The translations under genes and the position numbers were made by a program. From contig CAVYTO010000001.1 of assembly GCA_963771505.1 (NCBI GenBank), positions 372,001 through 436,000 of the forward strand: a DNA stretch of 64,000 bases, in the 5' to 3' direction. The stretch's first letter is position 1. Each line of letters opens with the position of its first letter. Source of the DNA: JAJPHW01 sp963771505. Its GTDB lineage: Bacteria; Acidobacteriota; Terriglobia; Terriglobales; Acidobacteriaceae. Of this stretch, positions 8,664 to 17,001 are shown in pieces. The notes beneath the pieces were generated by a model that saw nothing but the letters and a program-made list of their open reading frames with translations, searched no databases and was not told where the DNA came from.

Positions 8664-9050
8664 TTATGTTTTAGCTGCGGACTTCTTCTTCTGTGCGACG
8701 GTACCCTTGCGTGGTCCTTTGCGGGTACGCGCATTGGTGTGCGTACGCTGCCCTCGAACGGGGAGGTTCCTACGATGACGGTATCCCCGGTAGGAACCGA
8801 TTTCGATGAGACGCTTGATGTTCATCGAAATTTCCTTGCGCAAATCGCCTTCAACCAGTCCCTCGGCCTCGATTACCTGGCGAATACGGTTCACTTCGTC
8901 TTCGCCCAAGTCCTGGACTTTCTTCACCGCTTCAACTTTGGCCTTCTCGAGAATGCTGGCTGCGCGAGGATTGCCAATACCATAAATGTAGGTAAGCGCG
9001 ATATTCACGTGCTTATTTCGCGGAAGATCGACGCCTGCTATACGTGCCAT
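8664..9050 (-). CDS. rpsM: 30S ribosomal protein S13
   Basis: Head protein of the 30S subunit that contacts the P-site tRNA and forms bridges with L5. The MARIAGVDLPRNKHVNIALTY start, the helix-two-turn-helix region (YGIGNPRAASILEKA), and the GSYRGYRHRRNLPVRGQRTHTNARTRKG C-terminal region are typical; the last part is Arg/Lys-rich and reaches the tRNAs. It follows rpmJ by 15 nt. The length of 128 is normal. Confidence 0.97.
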   Translation of the reverse strand: MARIAGVDLPRNKHVNIALTYIYGIGNPRAASILEKAKVEAVKKVQDLGEDEVNRIRQVIEAEGLVEGDLRKEISMNIKRLIEIGSYRGYRHRRNLPVRGQRTHTNARTRKGPRKGTVAQKKKSAAKT

Positions 9051-9065
9051 AACGCTCCTTCGGGC

Positions 9066-9179
9066 CTAACCCTGTCGTTGCTTATGTTTCGTGTTTTCGC
9101 AAATCACCCGCACCACGCCCTTGCGGTGAATGACCTTGCACTTGTCGCAAATCTTCTTAACCGATGCTCTGACTTTCAT
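9066..9179 (-). CDS. rpmJ: 50S ribosomal protein L36 (zinc type)
   Basis: 37-residue protein read from the ATG at 9179 to the TAG at 9066. It begins MKVRASVKKICDKC and has the zinc ligands Cys11, Cys14, Cys27 and His32, so this is the C+ form rather than the zinc-free paralogue. L36 stabilises 23S rRNA folding near the peptidyl-transferase side. It sits between infA (18 nt) and rpsM (15 nt) as in the usual spc/alpha junction. Confidence 0.97.
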   Translation of the reverse strand: MKVRASVKKICDKCKVIHRKGVVRVICENTKHKQRQG

Positions 9180-9197
9180 AAATTCCTCGGCGGCCTG

Positions 9198-9416
9198 TTA
9201 TTTGTACCGGTAAACGATACGGCCGCGGTTCAGATCGTATGGCGAAAGCTCGACCGCCACTTTATCGCCGGGCAGGATGCGAATAAAATTCTTGCGCATT
9301 TTGCCGGACACATGAGCGAGCACCTGATGCTTGCTCTCCAATTCCACCTTGAACATGGCATTGGGCAGCGGTTCGACTACCACAGCCATTACCTCAATCG
9401 CGTCTTCCTTGCTCAT
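9198..9416 (-). CDS. infA: Translation initiation factor IF-1
   Basis: 72-residue single OB-fold protein that binds the 30S A site and helps IF-2 and IF-3 in start selection. Typical segments are EVMAVVVEPLPNAMFKVEL, the AHVSGKMRKNFIRILPGDKV core and the ELSPYDLNRGRIVYRYK end. The length is exactly that of the family. It lies 18 nt from both map and rpmJ, consistent with one transcript. Confidence 0.98.
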   Translation of the reverse strand: MSKEDAIEVMAVVVEPLPNAMFKVELESKHQVLAHVSGKMRKNFIRILPGDKVAVELSPYDLNRGRIVYRYK

Positions 9417-9434
9417 GCACTCCTTTTAATTTTG

Positions 9435-10187
9435 CTACTGCGTCAGCACCATCGGGCCCTGTTTTGTCACCGCAACACAATGCTCGAAGTGAGCGCTAAA
9501 GCTTCCATCCGCAGTTACGGCGGTCCACTTGTCTTCCAGCACCCGCGTTTCCGGCTGGCCAAAATTCACCATGGGCTCGATTGCCAGCACCATGCCTTCT
9601 CGCAACCGGGTCCCGTGGCCGCGCGAACCGTAATTCGGCACTTGCGGCTCTTCGTGCAACTTTGTTCCAATCCCGTGGCCTACAAATTCGCGAACGACGC
9701 TGAAACCGTTGGCCTCAACATATTCCTGCACAGCCGCGCCTACGTCGCCCACTGAGTTCCCGATCAGGACTTGCTGAATGCCTTTGTACAGCGATGCTTC
9801 GGTCACTTCCAGTAATTTGCGTAACTCTGGTTTTACTTCGTCCCCTACGGCAACCGTAATTGCTGAATCGCCGTAGTACCCGTCCAAAACGACTCCGCAA
9901 TCGATCGAGACAATGTCTCCCGGCTTCAACGTTCGCTTGTCCGATGGAATACCGTGGACAATCTCTTCATTGATCGAAGTGCAGAGCACACAGGGATAAT
10001 CAAAATATCCCTTGAATGCCGGCTTCGCGCCAAGTTCTTTCATCTTCTGCTCGGCCGCATGTTCCAGGTCCATCGTGGTCATGCCAGGAGCGACCATACC
10101 CCGAAGATGATCGAGCACCTCGCGGACAATACCGCCACTGCGTCGCATCTTCTCGAGTTCCGCCGCCGACTTGCACACAATCGCCAT
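9435..10187 (-). CDS. map: Methionine aminopeptidase type I
   Basis: Removes the initiator methionine from new proteins whose second residue is small. The 250-residue pita-bread fold is recognisable by GIPSDKRTLKPGDIVSIDCGV (with the first metal Asp), YYGDSAITVAVG (second Asp), FVGHGIGTKLHEEPQVPNYG (metal His), and MVLAIEPMVNFG (Glu); a late Glu lies in SAHFEHCVAV. There is no N-terminal zinc-finger extension, so it is the short bacterial form. It starts 2 nt after the adk stop, so the two are tightly coupled. Confidence 0.97.
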   Translation of the reverse strand: MAIVCKSAAELEKMRRSGGIVREVLDHLRGMVAPGMTTMDLEHAAEQKMKELGAKPAFKGYFDYPCVLCTSINEEIVHGIPSDKRTLKPGDIVSIDCGVVLDGYYGDSAITVAVGDEVKPELRKLLEVTEASLYKGIQQVLIGNSVGDVGAAVQEYVEANGFSVVREFVGHGIGTKLHEEPQVPNYGSRGHGTRLREGMVLAIEPMVNFGQPETRVLEDKWTAVTADGSFSAHFEHCVAVTKQGPMVLTQ

Positions 10188-10189
10188 GT

Positions 10190-10945
10190 TTAATGCCCAG
10201 ATGCCGAAGCCGAATGCCGCCTGATCGCCTGGAAGATTTCTTCCGTCACCTTGCCGAGAGGACGGTCGCCGTTAATCACAACCAGCAAGCCCCGCCGCTC
10301 GTAGTAGTCCGCGACAGGTTTCGTCAAGCGGTCATACGCAGCCAACCGCTCCTGAATGACCTCTTCGCGGTCGTCATCGCGAATCACAAGTTTGGTGCTA
10401 TCAACGTCGCAGATTTCATTGACGCTGGCAGGCTGGGAGTGGATGTTATAAATTCGCCCGCAGACAGGACAACTTCTACGCCCGGTTAGCCTTAGCTTCA
10501 ATTTATTATAATCCACGTCCACCCGGATCACAATCGGCGTCCATGGCTTCGGAGTGGATTGCTTGCCGCTTTTCGCGCCGACCGTACGCGCTGCCAAATT
10601 GTCAAAGAACCCGCGTTGCAAAAATCCGTCCAGCCAAACCGCCTGGTCTTCGGTCCGAGGAAACCCGTCCAGTATAAAACCACGCCTTGCATCCTCGGAC
10701 TTGAGCCTGTCCCCGACCATCTCACAGACCAGGTCGTCGGAAACCAGATCCCCCCGCTCCATCACCGCCTTGGCTTGCACTCCTAAAGGCGTGTGACGCT
10801 GGACATTGTCGCGAAGCAGATCTCCGGTAGAAATCTGCGGAATGCTGAATTCCTCAACGATGCGTTTGGCCTGTGTGCCCTTTCCCGCTCCGGGAGGTCC
10901 CAGCAGCACCACCGGTCCAATGTTGGGCAATTCTTCGTTCGGCAT
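10190..10945 (-). CDS. adk: Adenylate kinase with zinc-type lid
   Basis: Interconverts ATP + AMP and 2 ADP. The P-loop is GPPGAGKGT at residues 16-24, and the NMP-binding region includes STGDLLRDNV and GFILDGFPRT. The lid holds Cys159, Cys162, Cys179 and Asp182 (C-x2-C-x16-C-x2-D), a structural zinc site known in Gram-positive and some other adenylate kinases. A roughly 20-residue insertion (about residues 116-137, basic and Ser/Thr/Pro-rich) before the core strand TPIVIRVDVD is unusual and brings the length to 251 against the usual 214-220. It is in the spc-operon position between secY and map. Confidence 0.95.
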   Translation of the reverse strand: MPNEELPNIGPVVLLGPPGAGKGTQAKRIVEEFSIPQISTGDLLRDNVQRHTPLGVQAKAVMERGDLVSDDLVCEMVGDRLKSEDARRGFILDGFPRTEDQAVWLDGFLQRGFFDNLAARTVGAKSGKQSTPKPWTPIVIRVDVDYNKLKLRLTGRRSCPVCGRIYNIHSQPASVNEICDVDSTKLVIRDDDREEVIQERLAAYDRLTKPVADYYERRGLLVVINGDRPLGKVTEEIFQAIRRHSASASGH

Positions 10946-11026
10946 CAGGTTTGACGGCAGCCCACAACCGCTGGCCTGCTTCCGCTAATTCTGCAAAATC
11001 CAAATCAGACCGATCAGGACGAAACT

Positions 11027-12409
11027 CTACCAGCGGCGTCCGCGAATACGCCCGCTGCGCGGCGTAAATCCATCGTAGTGCCGCATGATTAACTGCGCTT
11101 CGATCTGGGTGACCGTGTCCATCGCCACTCCGACTACGATCAGCAGCGAAGTTCCACCGAAATAGAACGTAACTCCCAAGCCATTGGTTACCCAGGTTGG
11201 AAGCCGCTCAAAGAATCCTCCCAACGCCCCCGGCAAGTGGTTCAAGTGAATGCCTGTAATCATCCACTCGGGGATAAACGAAATGATGATCAGGTAAAGC
11301 GCTCCGACTAGGGTGATGCGAGTAAGAATCTCGTTAATCGTATCGGCGGTCCGCTTGCCCGGACGGATACCGGGAATAAAACCGCCATACTTTCGCATAT
11401 TATCGGCCACTTCGCTCGGGTTGAAGACGATCGAAACGTAGAAGTATGCGAAGAAGATGATGCCCGCCGCGTAGAGCAGAGTGTAGAGCGGCTCGCCCCA
11501 ACTGAGCGCATGAAACAAACCGCCGAAGTAGCGGTTGTCCTTGAAGCCCTGCCCCAGCATTTGTGGGAGCGTCAGAATGGAGGAGGCAAAGATCACCGGC
11601 ATGACGCCGCCTGCATTCACGCGGAGCGGGAGGTGTGTGGATTGACCGCCCATGACTTTGCGCCCGACAACTCGCTTCGCATACTGAACCGGAATGCGGC
11701 GCTCACTGCGCTCCACGTACACGATGAAGGCGACGATCAGAACCATGACCGCGACCAGCAACACCATCGCTGGAACGGTGAAAACACCCCAAGCTTGGGT
11801 CTTCGCTTTTTCGAACAGGTCAAACACCCCGCGCGGCAGCCCGACCACGATGCCCGCAAAAATCAGCAACGACATGCCATTGCCGATGCCGCGTTCGGTG
11901 ATTTGCTCGCCCAGCCACATCACGAATGCGCTGCCCGTGGTGAGGGTCAGCATCGTCATCAAAACAAAACCTACGCCGGGATGGATGACAAAATCTCCCC
12001 CGCGCTGCAAGCTCACGGCGATGCCAAATGATTGGACGCAACTCAAGATGACGGTGAGGTAACGGGTCCATTGAGTGATCTTCTTGCGCCCGAGCTCGCC
12101 CTCTTTTTGCAGCTTCGCGAGCGGCTCGTATACGACGGTAAGCAGCTGCAGGATGATCGAGGCCGTGATGTAGGGCATGATGCCCAAAGCGAAAATGGTC
12201 AAGCGGCGAAGCTGGCCGCCGGAAAACATGTCCACCAGTCCCAAAAAGCTACCGCGGCTTTGCTCGAAAAACTGTTGCAGTTTGTCGGCATTGACACCGG
12301 GCGTGGGGATATGGCCGCCAAGGCGGTAGACCGCCAGCAAGCCCAGCGTAAACAGGATGCGCTTACGCAGGTCTGGAATCCGGAATATGTTCGCCAGTTT
12401 TTCAAGCAT
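11027..12409 (-). CDS. secY: Protein translocase subunit SecY
   Basis: Central pore subunit of the Sec translocon in the inner membrane. The 460 residues show the expected ten hydrophobic segments. Family landmarks include the RKRILFTLGLLAVYRLGGHIPTPG start, the GIMPYITASIILQLL plug/TM2 region, the conserved ERGIGNGMSLLIFAG stretch, the QYAKRVVGRKVMGGQSTHLPLRVN cytoplasmic loop, and the PGKRTADTINEILTR segment. It follows rplO with only 2 nt between the genes, the usual spc order. Confidence 0.98.
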   Translation of the reverse strand: MLEKLANIFRIPDLRKRILFTLGLLAVYRLGGHIPTPGVNADKLQQFFEQSRGSFLGLVDMFSGGQLRRLTIFALGIMPYITASIILQLLTVVYEPLAKLQKEGELGRKKITQWTRYLTVILSCVQSFGIAVSLQRGGDFVIHPGVGFVLMTMLTLTTGSAFVMWLGEQITERGIGNGMSLLIFAGIVVGLPRGVFDLFEKAKTQAWGVFTVPAMVLLVAVMVLIVAFIVYVERSERRIPVQYAKRVVGRKVMGGQSTHLPLRVNAGGVMPVIFASSILTLPQMLGQGFKDNRYFGGLFHALSWGEPLYTLLYAAGIIFFAYFYVSIVFNPSEVADNMRKYGGFIPGIRPGKRTADTINEILTRITLVGALYLIIISFIPEWMITGIHLNHLPGALGGFFERLPTWVTNGLGVTFYFGGTSLLIVVGVAMDTVTQIEAQLIMRHYDGFTPRSGRIRGRRW

Positions 12410-12411
12410 GA

Positions 12412-12846
12412 CTACAAGACCTCGAACTTACCGCCTGCTTTAGTGATTTTATCCTGCGCCGTCTTCGAAAATTTGTGGGCGTGAACCGTGATCGCGCTCG
12501 TCAATTCGCCTGTACCCAGGATCTTGACTGGATGCTTGGTGCTGATGACGCCAGATTTCCGCAACACTTCGGGCGTAATCGTGGATTCGCCGAGAAGGGC
12601 AAGCTTGTCGAGATTGACGATGTTATATTCGACCCGGAAAATGTTGGTGAAGCCGCGTTTCGGCATGCGGCGATGCAATGGCATCTGGCCGCCTTCAAAG
12701 CCGCGCATCATGCGCGAGCCGCTGCGCGAACGCTGACCTTTGTGCCCGCGGGCGGACGTCTTGCCCATGCCGGAGCCCATGCCACGGCCTACCCGCTTCT
12801 TGTTTTCCGCCGCTTTTTTCGGGGCCCGAACATTTGAAAGATTCAT
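12412..12846 (-). CDS. rplO: 50S ribosomal protein L15
   Basis: Late-assembly large-subunit protein. The N-terminal half is Gly/Arg/Lys-rich and extended (KKRVGRGMGSGMGKTSARGHKGQ, then SRMMRGFEGGQMPLHRRMPKRGF), the usual rRNA-penetrating region; the C-terminal half is globular. The length of 144 is normal. It begins 47 nt after rpmD and leads straight into secY. Confidence 0.97.
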   Translation of the reverse strand: MNLSNVRAPKKAAENKKRVGRGMGSGMGKTSARGHKGQRSRSGSRMMRGFEGGQMPLHRRMPKRGFTNIFRVEYNIVNLDKLALLGESTITPEVLRKSGVISTKHPVKILGTGELTSAITVHAHKFSKTAQDKITKAGGKFEVL

Positions 12847-12893
12847 AATTGGACTCTCAAGTTTTGCTAATCGCCAAAGTTCGGCGGGAAAAA

Positions 12894-13094
12894 TTAGACG
12901 ATCTCAACTAAATGTGGCACCTTCGCCACCATGCCACGAATGGCTGGGTTGTCCGGCCGTTCAATGATTTGATTTAGCCGGGTGAACCCCAGCCCTTTGA
13001 CCACCAGCTTTTGCTTGAAAGGAGCGCAAATGGAGGAGCGCACCCACTTCAGCTTCAGCTTGCCGTCTTTTTCAGATGTCTTTTTTGCCGTCAT
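12894..13094 (-). CDS. rpmD: 50S ribosomal protein L30
   Basis: Small two-helix/three-strand protein of the large subunit. The core reads KWVRSSICAPFKQKLVVKGLGFTRLN followed by RPDNPAIRGMVAKVPHLVEI, as in the family. The ATG at 13094 was chosen over the GTG one codon upstream because a GAGGA site is about 6 nt away from it. A short lysine-rich leader of about 13 residues precedes the core. Confidence 0.95.
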   Translation of the reverse strand: MTAKKTSEKDGKLKLKWVRSSICAPFKQKLVVKGLGFTRLNQIIERPDNPAIRGMVAKVPHLVEIV

Positions 13095-13120
13095 CACGAT
13101 TCCTCGTCCCTGGCGCGGCT

Positions 13121-13630
13121 TTATAGCTCTTCGACCGATTTGCCGCGTAGCTCTGCCACGTCTTTTCTGTTCTTCAACCGCTTCAGCGCGTCGAATGTTG
13201 CCTTGATCACGTTGTGCGGATTGGTCGTTCCAATCGACTTCGTCAGCACATTTTGAATGCCGACTGACGTCATGACTGCGCGTACCGCACCGCCCGCAAT
13301 CACGCCCGTGCCTTCCGGCGCCGGCTTGAGCAGCACCTTGCCGGAACCGAATCTCCCTAGTGAAAGGTGCGGAATCGAGGTCTGGGTCAGGTTCACGCGC
13401 AGCAGGTTTTTCTTGGCCGATTCGATTCCCTTGCGGATCGCCTGCGGAACTTCCTTGGCTTTGCCAGATCCGTAGCCGACAACCGCCGCGCTGGGATCGC
13501 CGACTACAACAAGTGCGGCAAACGACATATTCTTGCCGCCTTTGACCACCTTGGTGACGCGGTTGATCGCGACCACCTGGTCTTTCAACTGGTATGCGTT
13601 GGCATCGAGCTTTTTTACGACTGTTGGCAT
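13121..13630 (-). CDS. rpsE: 30S ribosomal protein S5
   Basis: Small-subunit protein linked to decoding accuracy and mRNA unwinding. It has the N-terminal double-stranded RNA-binding domain (QLKDQVVAINRVTKVVKGGKNMSF, AALVVVGD) and the C-terminal domain with APEGTGVIAGGAVRAVMTSVGI and the DVLTK-type SIGTTNPHNVIKATFDAL motif. The length of 169 is normal. Gaps to rplR and rpmD are 30 and 26 nt. Confidence 0.97.
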   Translation of the reverse strand: MPTVVKKLDANAYQLKDQVVAINRVTKVVKGGKNMSFAALVVVGDPSAAVVGYGSGKAKEVPQAIRKGIESAKKNLLRVNLTQTSIPHLSLGRFGSGKVLLKPAPEGTGVIAGGAVRAVMTSVGIQNVLTKSIGTTNPHNVIKATFDALKRLKNRKDVAELRGKSVEEL

Positions 13631-13660
13631 CTATGAACCTATTTCCAATCTTGAAAATTC

Positions 13661-14026
13661 TTAAAACTGCAGCCCAGCTTCACGTGCCGCATCGGCCAAA
13701 GCCTTTACGCGGCCGTGATAAATGTATCCTCCGCGATCAAAGACAGCCTTGGAGATACCTTTCGATTTCGCGCGTTCGGCGATTTCCTTGCCCACCGACT
13801 TCGCCGCCGCGAGATTTCCCCCGGCCTTGCGTTCGCCCTTCTTGCCTTCGGCCGAATTCGCCGACACGAGCGTCGATCCTGCCTGGTCGTCGATGAGCTG
13901 CACGTAGATATGGTTCAGCGAACGGTACACGTTCAAACGCGGACGCTCGTTTGTGCCTTGAATCTTCTTTCGAATCCGGTCATGCACGTGCCGCCGGTTC
14001 GAGTTTTTGGATGAAATTGTCAGCAT
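13661..14026 (-). CDS. rplR: 50S ribosomal protein L18
   Basis: 5S rRNA-binding protein. The start was set at the ATG at 14026 (MLTISSKNSNRRHVHDRIRK), which has an AAGGA site 9 nt upstream and matches the family start; the longer frame upstream would add 15 residues overlapping the leader. Core motifs include RPRLNVYRSLNHIYVQLIDD and the C-terminal FDRGGYIYHGRVKALADAAREAGL. The length of 121 is normal. Confidence 0.96.
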   Translation of the reverse strand: MLTISSKNSNRRHVHDRIRKKIQGTNERPRLNVYRSLNHIYVQLIDDQAGSTLVSANSAEGKKGERKAGGNLAAAKSVGKEIAERAKSKGISKAVFDRGGYIYHGRVKALADAAREAGLQF

Positions 14027-14079
14027 AAAATTCAGTCCTTCTCGGCCAGGTCCTGCAACCCAAACTTCCAACCGCAGGT

Positions 14080-14619
14080 TTATTTCGCTCCGGTCTTTCC
14101 AACCTTCTTCTTCAATTTTTCGCCCGAATAGCGGACGCCTTTGTTCTTGTACGGATCCGGCGGACGGAGCCCGCGCATTTCCGCAGCCACCTGCCCAACC
14201 TGCTGGCGGTCGATTCCGGTAATCGAAAGCTTGGTCAGCTTCGCGTCGACTGCCGCCTCGATGCCGGTGGGCAGCGGATATTCAATGGGGTGGGAAAAGC
14301 CCAGGGTGAAGACCACCATGTTCTTTCCTTTCATCTCCGCGCGGTATCCAATGCCGACGATTTCAAGTTCGCGGGTCCAGCCCTTGGTCACGCCTTCAAC
14401 TGCATTGTTGACGAGCGCGCGGGCAAGTCCGTGAAACGCGGCATTCTCGTCGCTGTCGCGGACGGCAAGCAGATGCCCGTCTTTTTGCTCCATGGTGATG
14501 CCGGGAGGCAGCGCAGTCTCAAGCTTGCCTTTCGGCCCTTGGACGGCAACGGTGTTGCCTTCAATTTTGATCGTTACCCCTTTGGGCAACTCGATCGGCT
14601 TTTTTCCAATTCGTGACAT
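14080..14619 (-). CDS. rplF: 50S ribosomal protein L6
   Basis: Protein of the factor-binding region of the 50S subunit. It begins MSRIGKKPIELPKGVTI and has the two repeated L6 domains; the C-terminal signature is PDPYKNKGVRYSGEKLKKKVGKTG. The length of 179 matches the family. The genes before and after (rpsH, rplR) are in canonical order. Confidence 0.98.
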   Translation of the reverse strand: MSRIGKKPIELPKGVTIKIEGNTVAVQGPKGKLETALPPGITMEQKDGHLLAVRDSDENAAFHGLARALVNNAVEGVTKGWTRELEIVGIGYRAEMKGKNMVVFTLGFSHPIEYPLPTGIEAAVDAKLTKLSITGIDRQQVGQVAAEMRGLRPPDPYKNKGVRYSGEKLKKKVGKTGAK

Positions 14620-14683
14620 AAGAATTCAGCTTTCAGTTCTCGCCATTTCCGGCTGCGAAGCCGAAGGCGTCAGCGCTTCGTTA

Positions 14684-15082
14684 CTACCAAACCTGGCAAA
14701 GCAGTTCACCGCCCAGACCTTGCTTGCGGGCCTGGCGTCCCGTCATCACGCCCTTGGGCGTAGTCAGGATGTTGATGCCCATGCCACCTAATACGCGCGG
14801 GATCTCGGTGCGCCCGACATAAACGCGGCATCCGGGCCGGGACACACGCTCGACCTTCGAAATAGCAGCCTCGCTGTTCGCGCCGTACTTCAAATAAACA
14901 CGCAACAACTTGTGGCCTTCTTCTTCGGAGGCCTTGAAGTTGGCGATATAGCCTTCTTCCTTAAGAATACGGGCAATCTCCAGCTTCAGCTTGGAAGCCG
15001 GAATATCAACTTTTTGGTGCCGCGCGTTGATCGCGTTGCGAATGCGCGCCAGCATGTCTGCGACCGGATCGGTCAAATTCAT
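14684..15082 (-). CDS. rpsH: 30S ribosomal protein S8
   Basis: Central-domain 16S rRNA-binding protein; in E. coli it is the repressor of the spc operon. The start is placed at the ATG at 15082 (MNLTDPVADMLARIRNAINA), which has an AAGGAG site and is the family N-terminus; a longer open frame upstream lacks support. The C-terminus holds SRPGCRVYVGRTEIPRVLGGMG and the TPKGVMTGRQARKQGLGGELLC motif. The 132 residues are normal. A 122-nt gap separates it from rpsN upstream. Confidence 0.97.
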   Translation of the reverse strand: MNLTDPVADMLARIRNAINARHQKVDIPASKLKLEIARILKEEGYIANFKASEEEGHKLLRVYLKYGANSEAAISKVERVSRPGCRVYVGRTEIPRVLGGMGINILTTPKGVMTGRQARKQGLGGELLCQVW

Positions 15083-15204
15083 CGCTTCTCCTTCGTCACC
15101 CGTTAGCTTCGGCCCCGTTTTGACTTTCGGCCAAAGAACCAGCGGCGACGGTTTGCTCAAACTCATCCGGCAAGGGCCGGAAACCGGTTAAATACCCTGT
15201 GCAA

Positions 15205-15429
15205 CTACCAGGAAGACTTCGCCACTCCTGGAATCTCGCCACGCAGCGCAAGTCCGCGGAAACACAGGCGGCAAACCCCAAACTTGCGCAGATACGCGCG
15301 GGGCCGGCCGCAGATCTTGCAGCGGTTGTGGCGGCGGGACGAAAACTTGGGGCGCTCTTCTTTCTTGTCGCGCGCCTTCTGGAACGTTTCCTGGATTTTC
15401 GCGTCCTTTACTCTTTTTGCTGTTGTCAT
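15205..15429 (-). CDS. rpsN: 30S ribosomal protein S14, zinc type
   Basis: The zinc (type Z) form of S14, with two CxxC knuckles (CKICGRPRAYLRKFGVCRLC) followed by the usual FRGLALRGEIPGVAKSSW end. The protein has a roughly 13-residue basic N-terminal addition relative to the 61-residue type Z core. It keeps the normal position between rplE and rpsH, so no duplicated zinc-free partner is needed to explain it. Confidence 0.96.
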   Translation of the reverse strand: MTTAKRVKDAKIQETFQKARDKKEERPKFSSRRHNRCKICGRPRAYLRKFGVCRLCFRGLALRGEIPGVAKSSW

Positions 15430-15474
15430 GCCATCCTTAAATTCATTAACGGTGAACTGCCAATCTGATGTTGT

Positions 15475-16167
15475 CTACTGCGTGCGGAACGGGATGCCCA
15501 GATGCTTAAGCAAAGTCCTTGCCTGATCGTCGCTTCCGGCTGTCGTCACAATGGTGACATTCATACCTTTTTGCTTGTCGACCTTCGAGTAATCGATCTC
15601 TGGGAAAATCAGCTGATCTCGCAAACCGATGGTGTAATTGCCGCGCCCGTCGAAGCTTTTCATCGATAGGCCGCGAAAGTCGCGAACACGCGGTAGAACC
15701 ATACTGACCAAGCGGTCGAAGAACTCATACATGCGGTCACCGCGCAGCGTCACCATCGCCCCAATCGGCATGCCTTCGCGCACTTTGAAGGCGGCAATGG
15801 ATTTCTTTGCGCGAGTGACCACCGGCTTCTGGCCGGTGATTTGTCCAAGCTCGTTCACTGCTGGATCCATGATCTTCGCGTTCTGCGTGGCCTCGCCCAT
15901 ACCCATATTGACTACGATCTTGTGCAGGTGGGGCACGGCCATGGGATTCGAGAAATCGAGTTCCTTCATCAGCGCCGGGGCGATTTCTTTATTGAAACGC
16001 TCACGCAACCGTGGCGTCTCCTTGGCGCTGTGACGCGCCACCTGGGGCTCGCGCCCGGCGGTGTCGCCCTGCTGCTTCTTTTCTTTGTCTCGGCTCTGGG
16101 TTTTTTCGCGGCCCTGAGCCTGGTCTTTATTCTTGTCGTTCTTGTCGTGATCTTTGTCTTTTGCCAT
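15475..16167 (-). CDS. rplE: 50S ribosomal protein L5 with long charged N-terminal extension
   Basis: L5 binds 5S rRNA and forms a bridge to S13. The core starts near residue 50 (TPRLRERFNKEIAPALMKEL), with the signature VPHLHKIVVNMGMGEA and the late RDFRGLSMKSFDGRGNYTIGL segment. Before it lies a tract of about 48 residues made almost only of Lys, Asp, Glu, Arg, Gln and Asn, which should be disordered. The total of 230 residues compares with about 180 for most L5. The ATG at 16167 has a weak GAGAG site; no closer start exists before the core. Confidence 0.95.
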   Translation of the reverse strand: MAKDKDHDKNDKNKDQAQGREKTQSRDKEKKQQGDTAGREPQVARHSAKETPRLRERFNKEIAPALMKELDFSNPMAVPHLHKIVVNMGMGEATQNAKIMDPAVNELGQITGQKPVVTRAKKSIAAFKVREGMPIGAMVTLRGDRMYEFFDRLVSMVLPRVRDFRGLSMKSFDGRGNYTIGLRDQLIFPEIDYSKVDKQKGMNVTIVTTAGSDDQARTLLKHLGIPFRTQ

Positions 16168-16215
16168 ATCGTTTCAACTCTCGCGAACGCCCGTCAATTG
16201 GGCTTCGGTTCCGAC

Positions 16216-16563
16216 TTATCGTGACTTTTCGAGCGTGGTGCCACACTTGCGGCAAACGCGGACTTTCTTGTCTCCACGCACTTCGTGGCCAATCCGCACC
16301 GGACCGCACGCTCCGCAAACCAGCTGCACATTCGACAAGGCAATACGGCTTTCCTGCTCCGCAATGCCGCCCTTGATGTTGCGCTGCGGGTTCGGCCGCA
16401 CATGCTTCTTCACCAGCATCACGTGCTCGACCAGCACTTTGCGGTCGTCCGGAAACACGCGCAGCACGCGCCCTTCCTTGCCCTTGTCCCGGCCCGTGAT
16501 CACTTTCACGGTGTCGTTCTGCCGGATGTCCACCCGTACATGTTTTCGAATGACCGTCTTCAT
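16216..16563 (-). CDS. rplX: 50S ribosomal protein L24
   Basis: Assembly-initiating protein of the 50S subunit. The KOW motif is NDTVKVITGRDKGKEGRVLRV near residues 15-37, then VEHVMLVKKHVRPN. The C-terminal half carries two CxxC pairs (VCGAC and VCRKC), a likely zinc ribbon seen in many bacterial L24 proteins. The length of 115 is normal. It is in the standard place between rplN and rplE. Confidence 0.97.
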   Translation of the reverse strand: MKTVIRKHVRVDIRQNDTVKVITGRDKGKEGRVLRVFPDDRKVLVEHVMLVKKHVRPNPQRNIKGGIAEQESRIALSNVQLVCGACGPVRIGHEVRGDKKVRVCRKCGTTLEKSR

Positions 16564-16602
16564 AATCTCAACTCTTGATTTCCTTTATGCGCCGCTTCGG
16601 AT

Positions 16603-16974
16603 CTAAATGACTTCGGGAGCGAGCGACACAATCTTCAGAAATTTCTTGTCGCGCAACTCGCGTGCCACCGGCCCGAAAACGCGTGTGCCCACCGGTTCGC
16701 CGGTTTCGTTGATCAGGACTGCCGCATTCTGGTCGAAGCGAATGTAAGTGCCGTCGCGGCGTCCGTATTCCTTATGCGTCCTGACTATGACCGCCTTGAC
16801 GACCGTACCCTTCTTCACCGTGCCGTCGGGAGAAGCTTCTTTCACGCTGGCAGTGACCACGTCTCCGAGACCCGCACGAAGGCCGGTCGATCCGCCCAAA
16901 GGGAGGATCACTTGCAGCTTGCGAGCGCCGGAATTGTCGGCGACATCGAGCCAGGTTCTCATCATCACAGCCAT
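16603..16974 (-). CDS. rplN: 50S ribosomal protein L14
   Basis: Protein at the subunit interface that helps form a bridge and is bound by the silencing factor RsfS in other bacteria. It is very conserved: TWLDVADNSGARKLQVILPLGG, KKGTVVKAVIVRTHKEYGRRDGTYIRFDQNA and GTRVFGPVARELRDKKFLKIVSLAPEVI. The ATG at 16974 has a GGAG site about 8 nt upstream. The length is 123. Confidence 0.98.
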   Translation of the reverse strand: MAVMMRTWLDVADNSGARKLQVILPLGGSTGLRAGLGDVVTASVKEASPDGTVKKGTVVKAVIVRTHKEYGRRDGTYIRFDQNAAVLINETGEPVGTRVFGPVARELRDKKFLKIVSLAPEVI

Positions 16975-17001
16975 GGTTGCGTCTCCAAAAATTCTCCGGA
17001 C

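Noticed and set aside
8739..9755. A 338-codon open frame on the plus strand across rpsM, rpmJ, infA and map
   Set aside because: It lies opposite four well-supported genes, its protein is atypical and it has no ribosome site; it is a shadow of codon bias.
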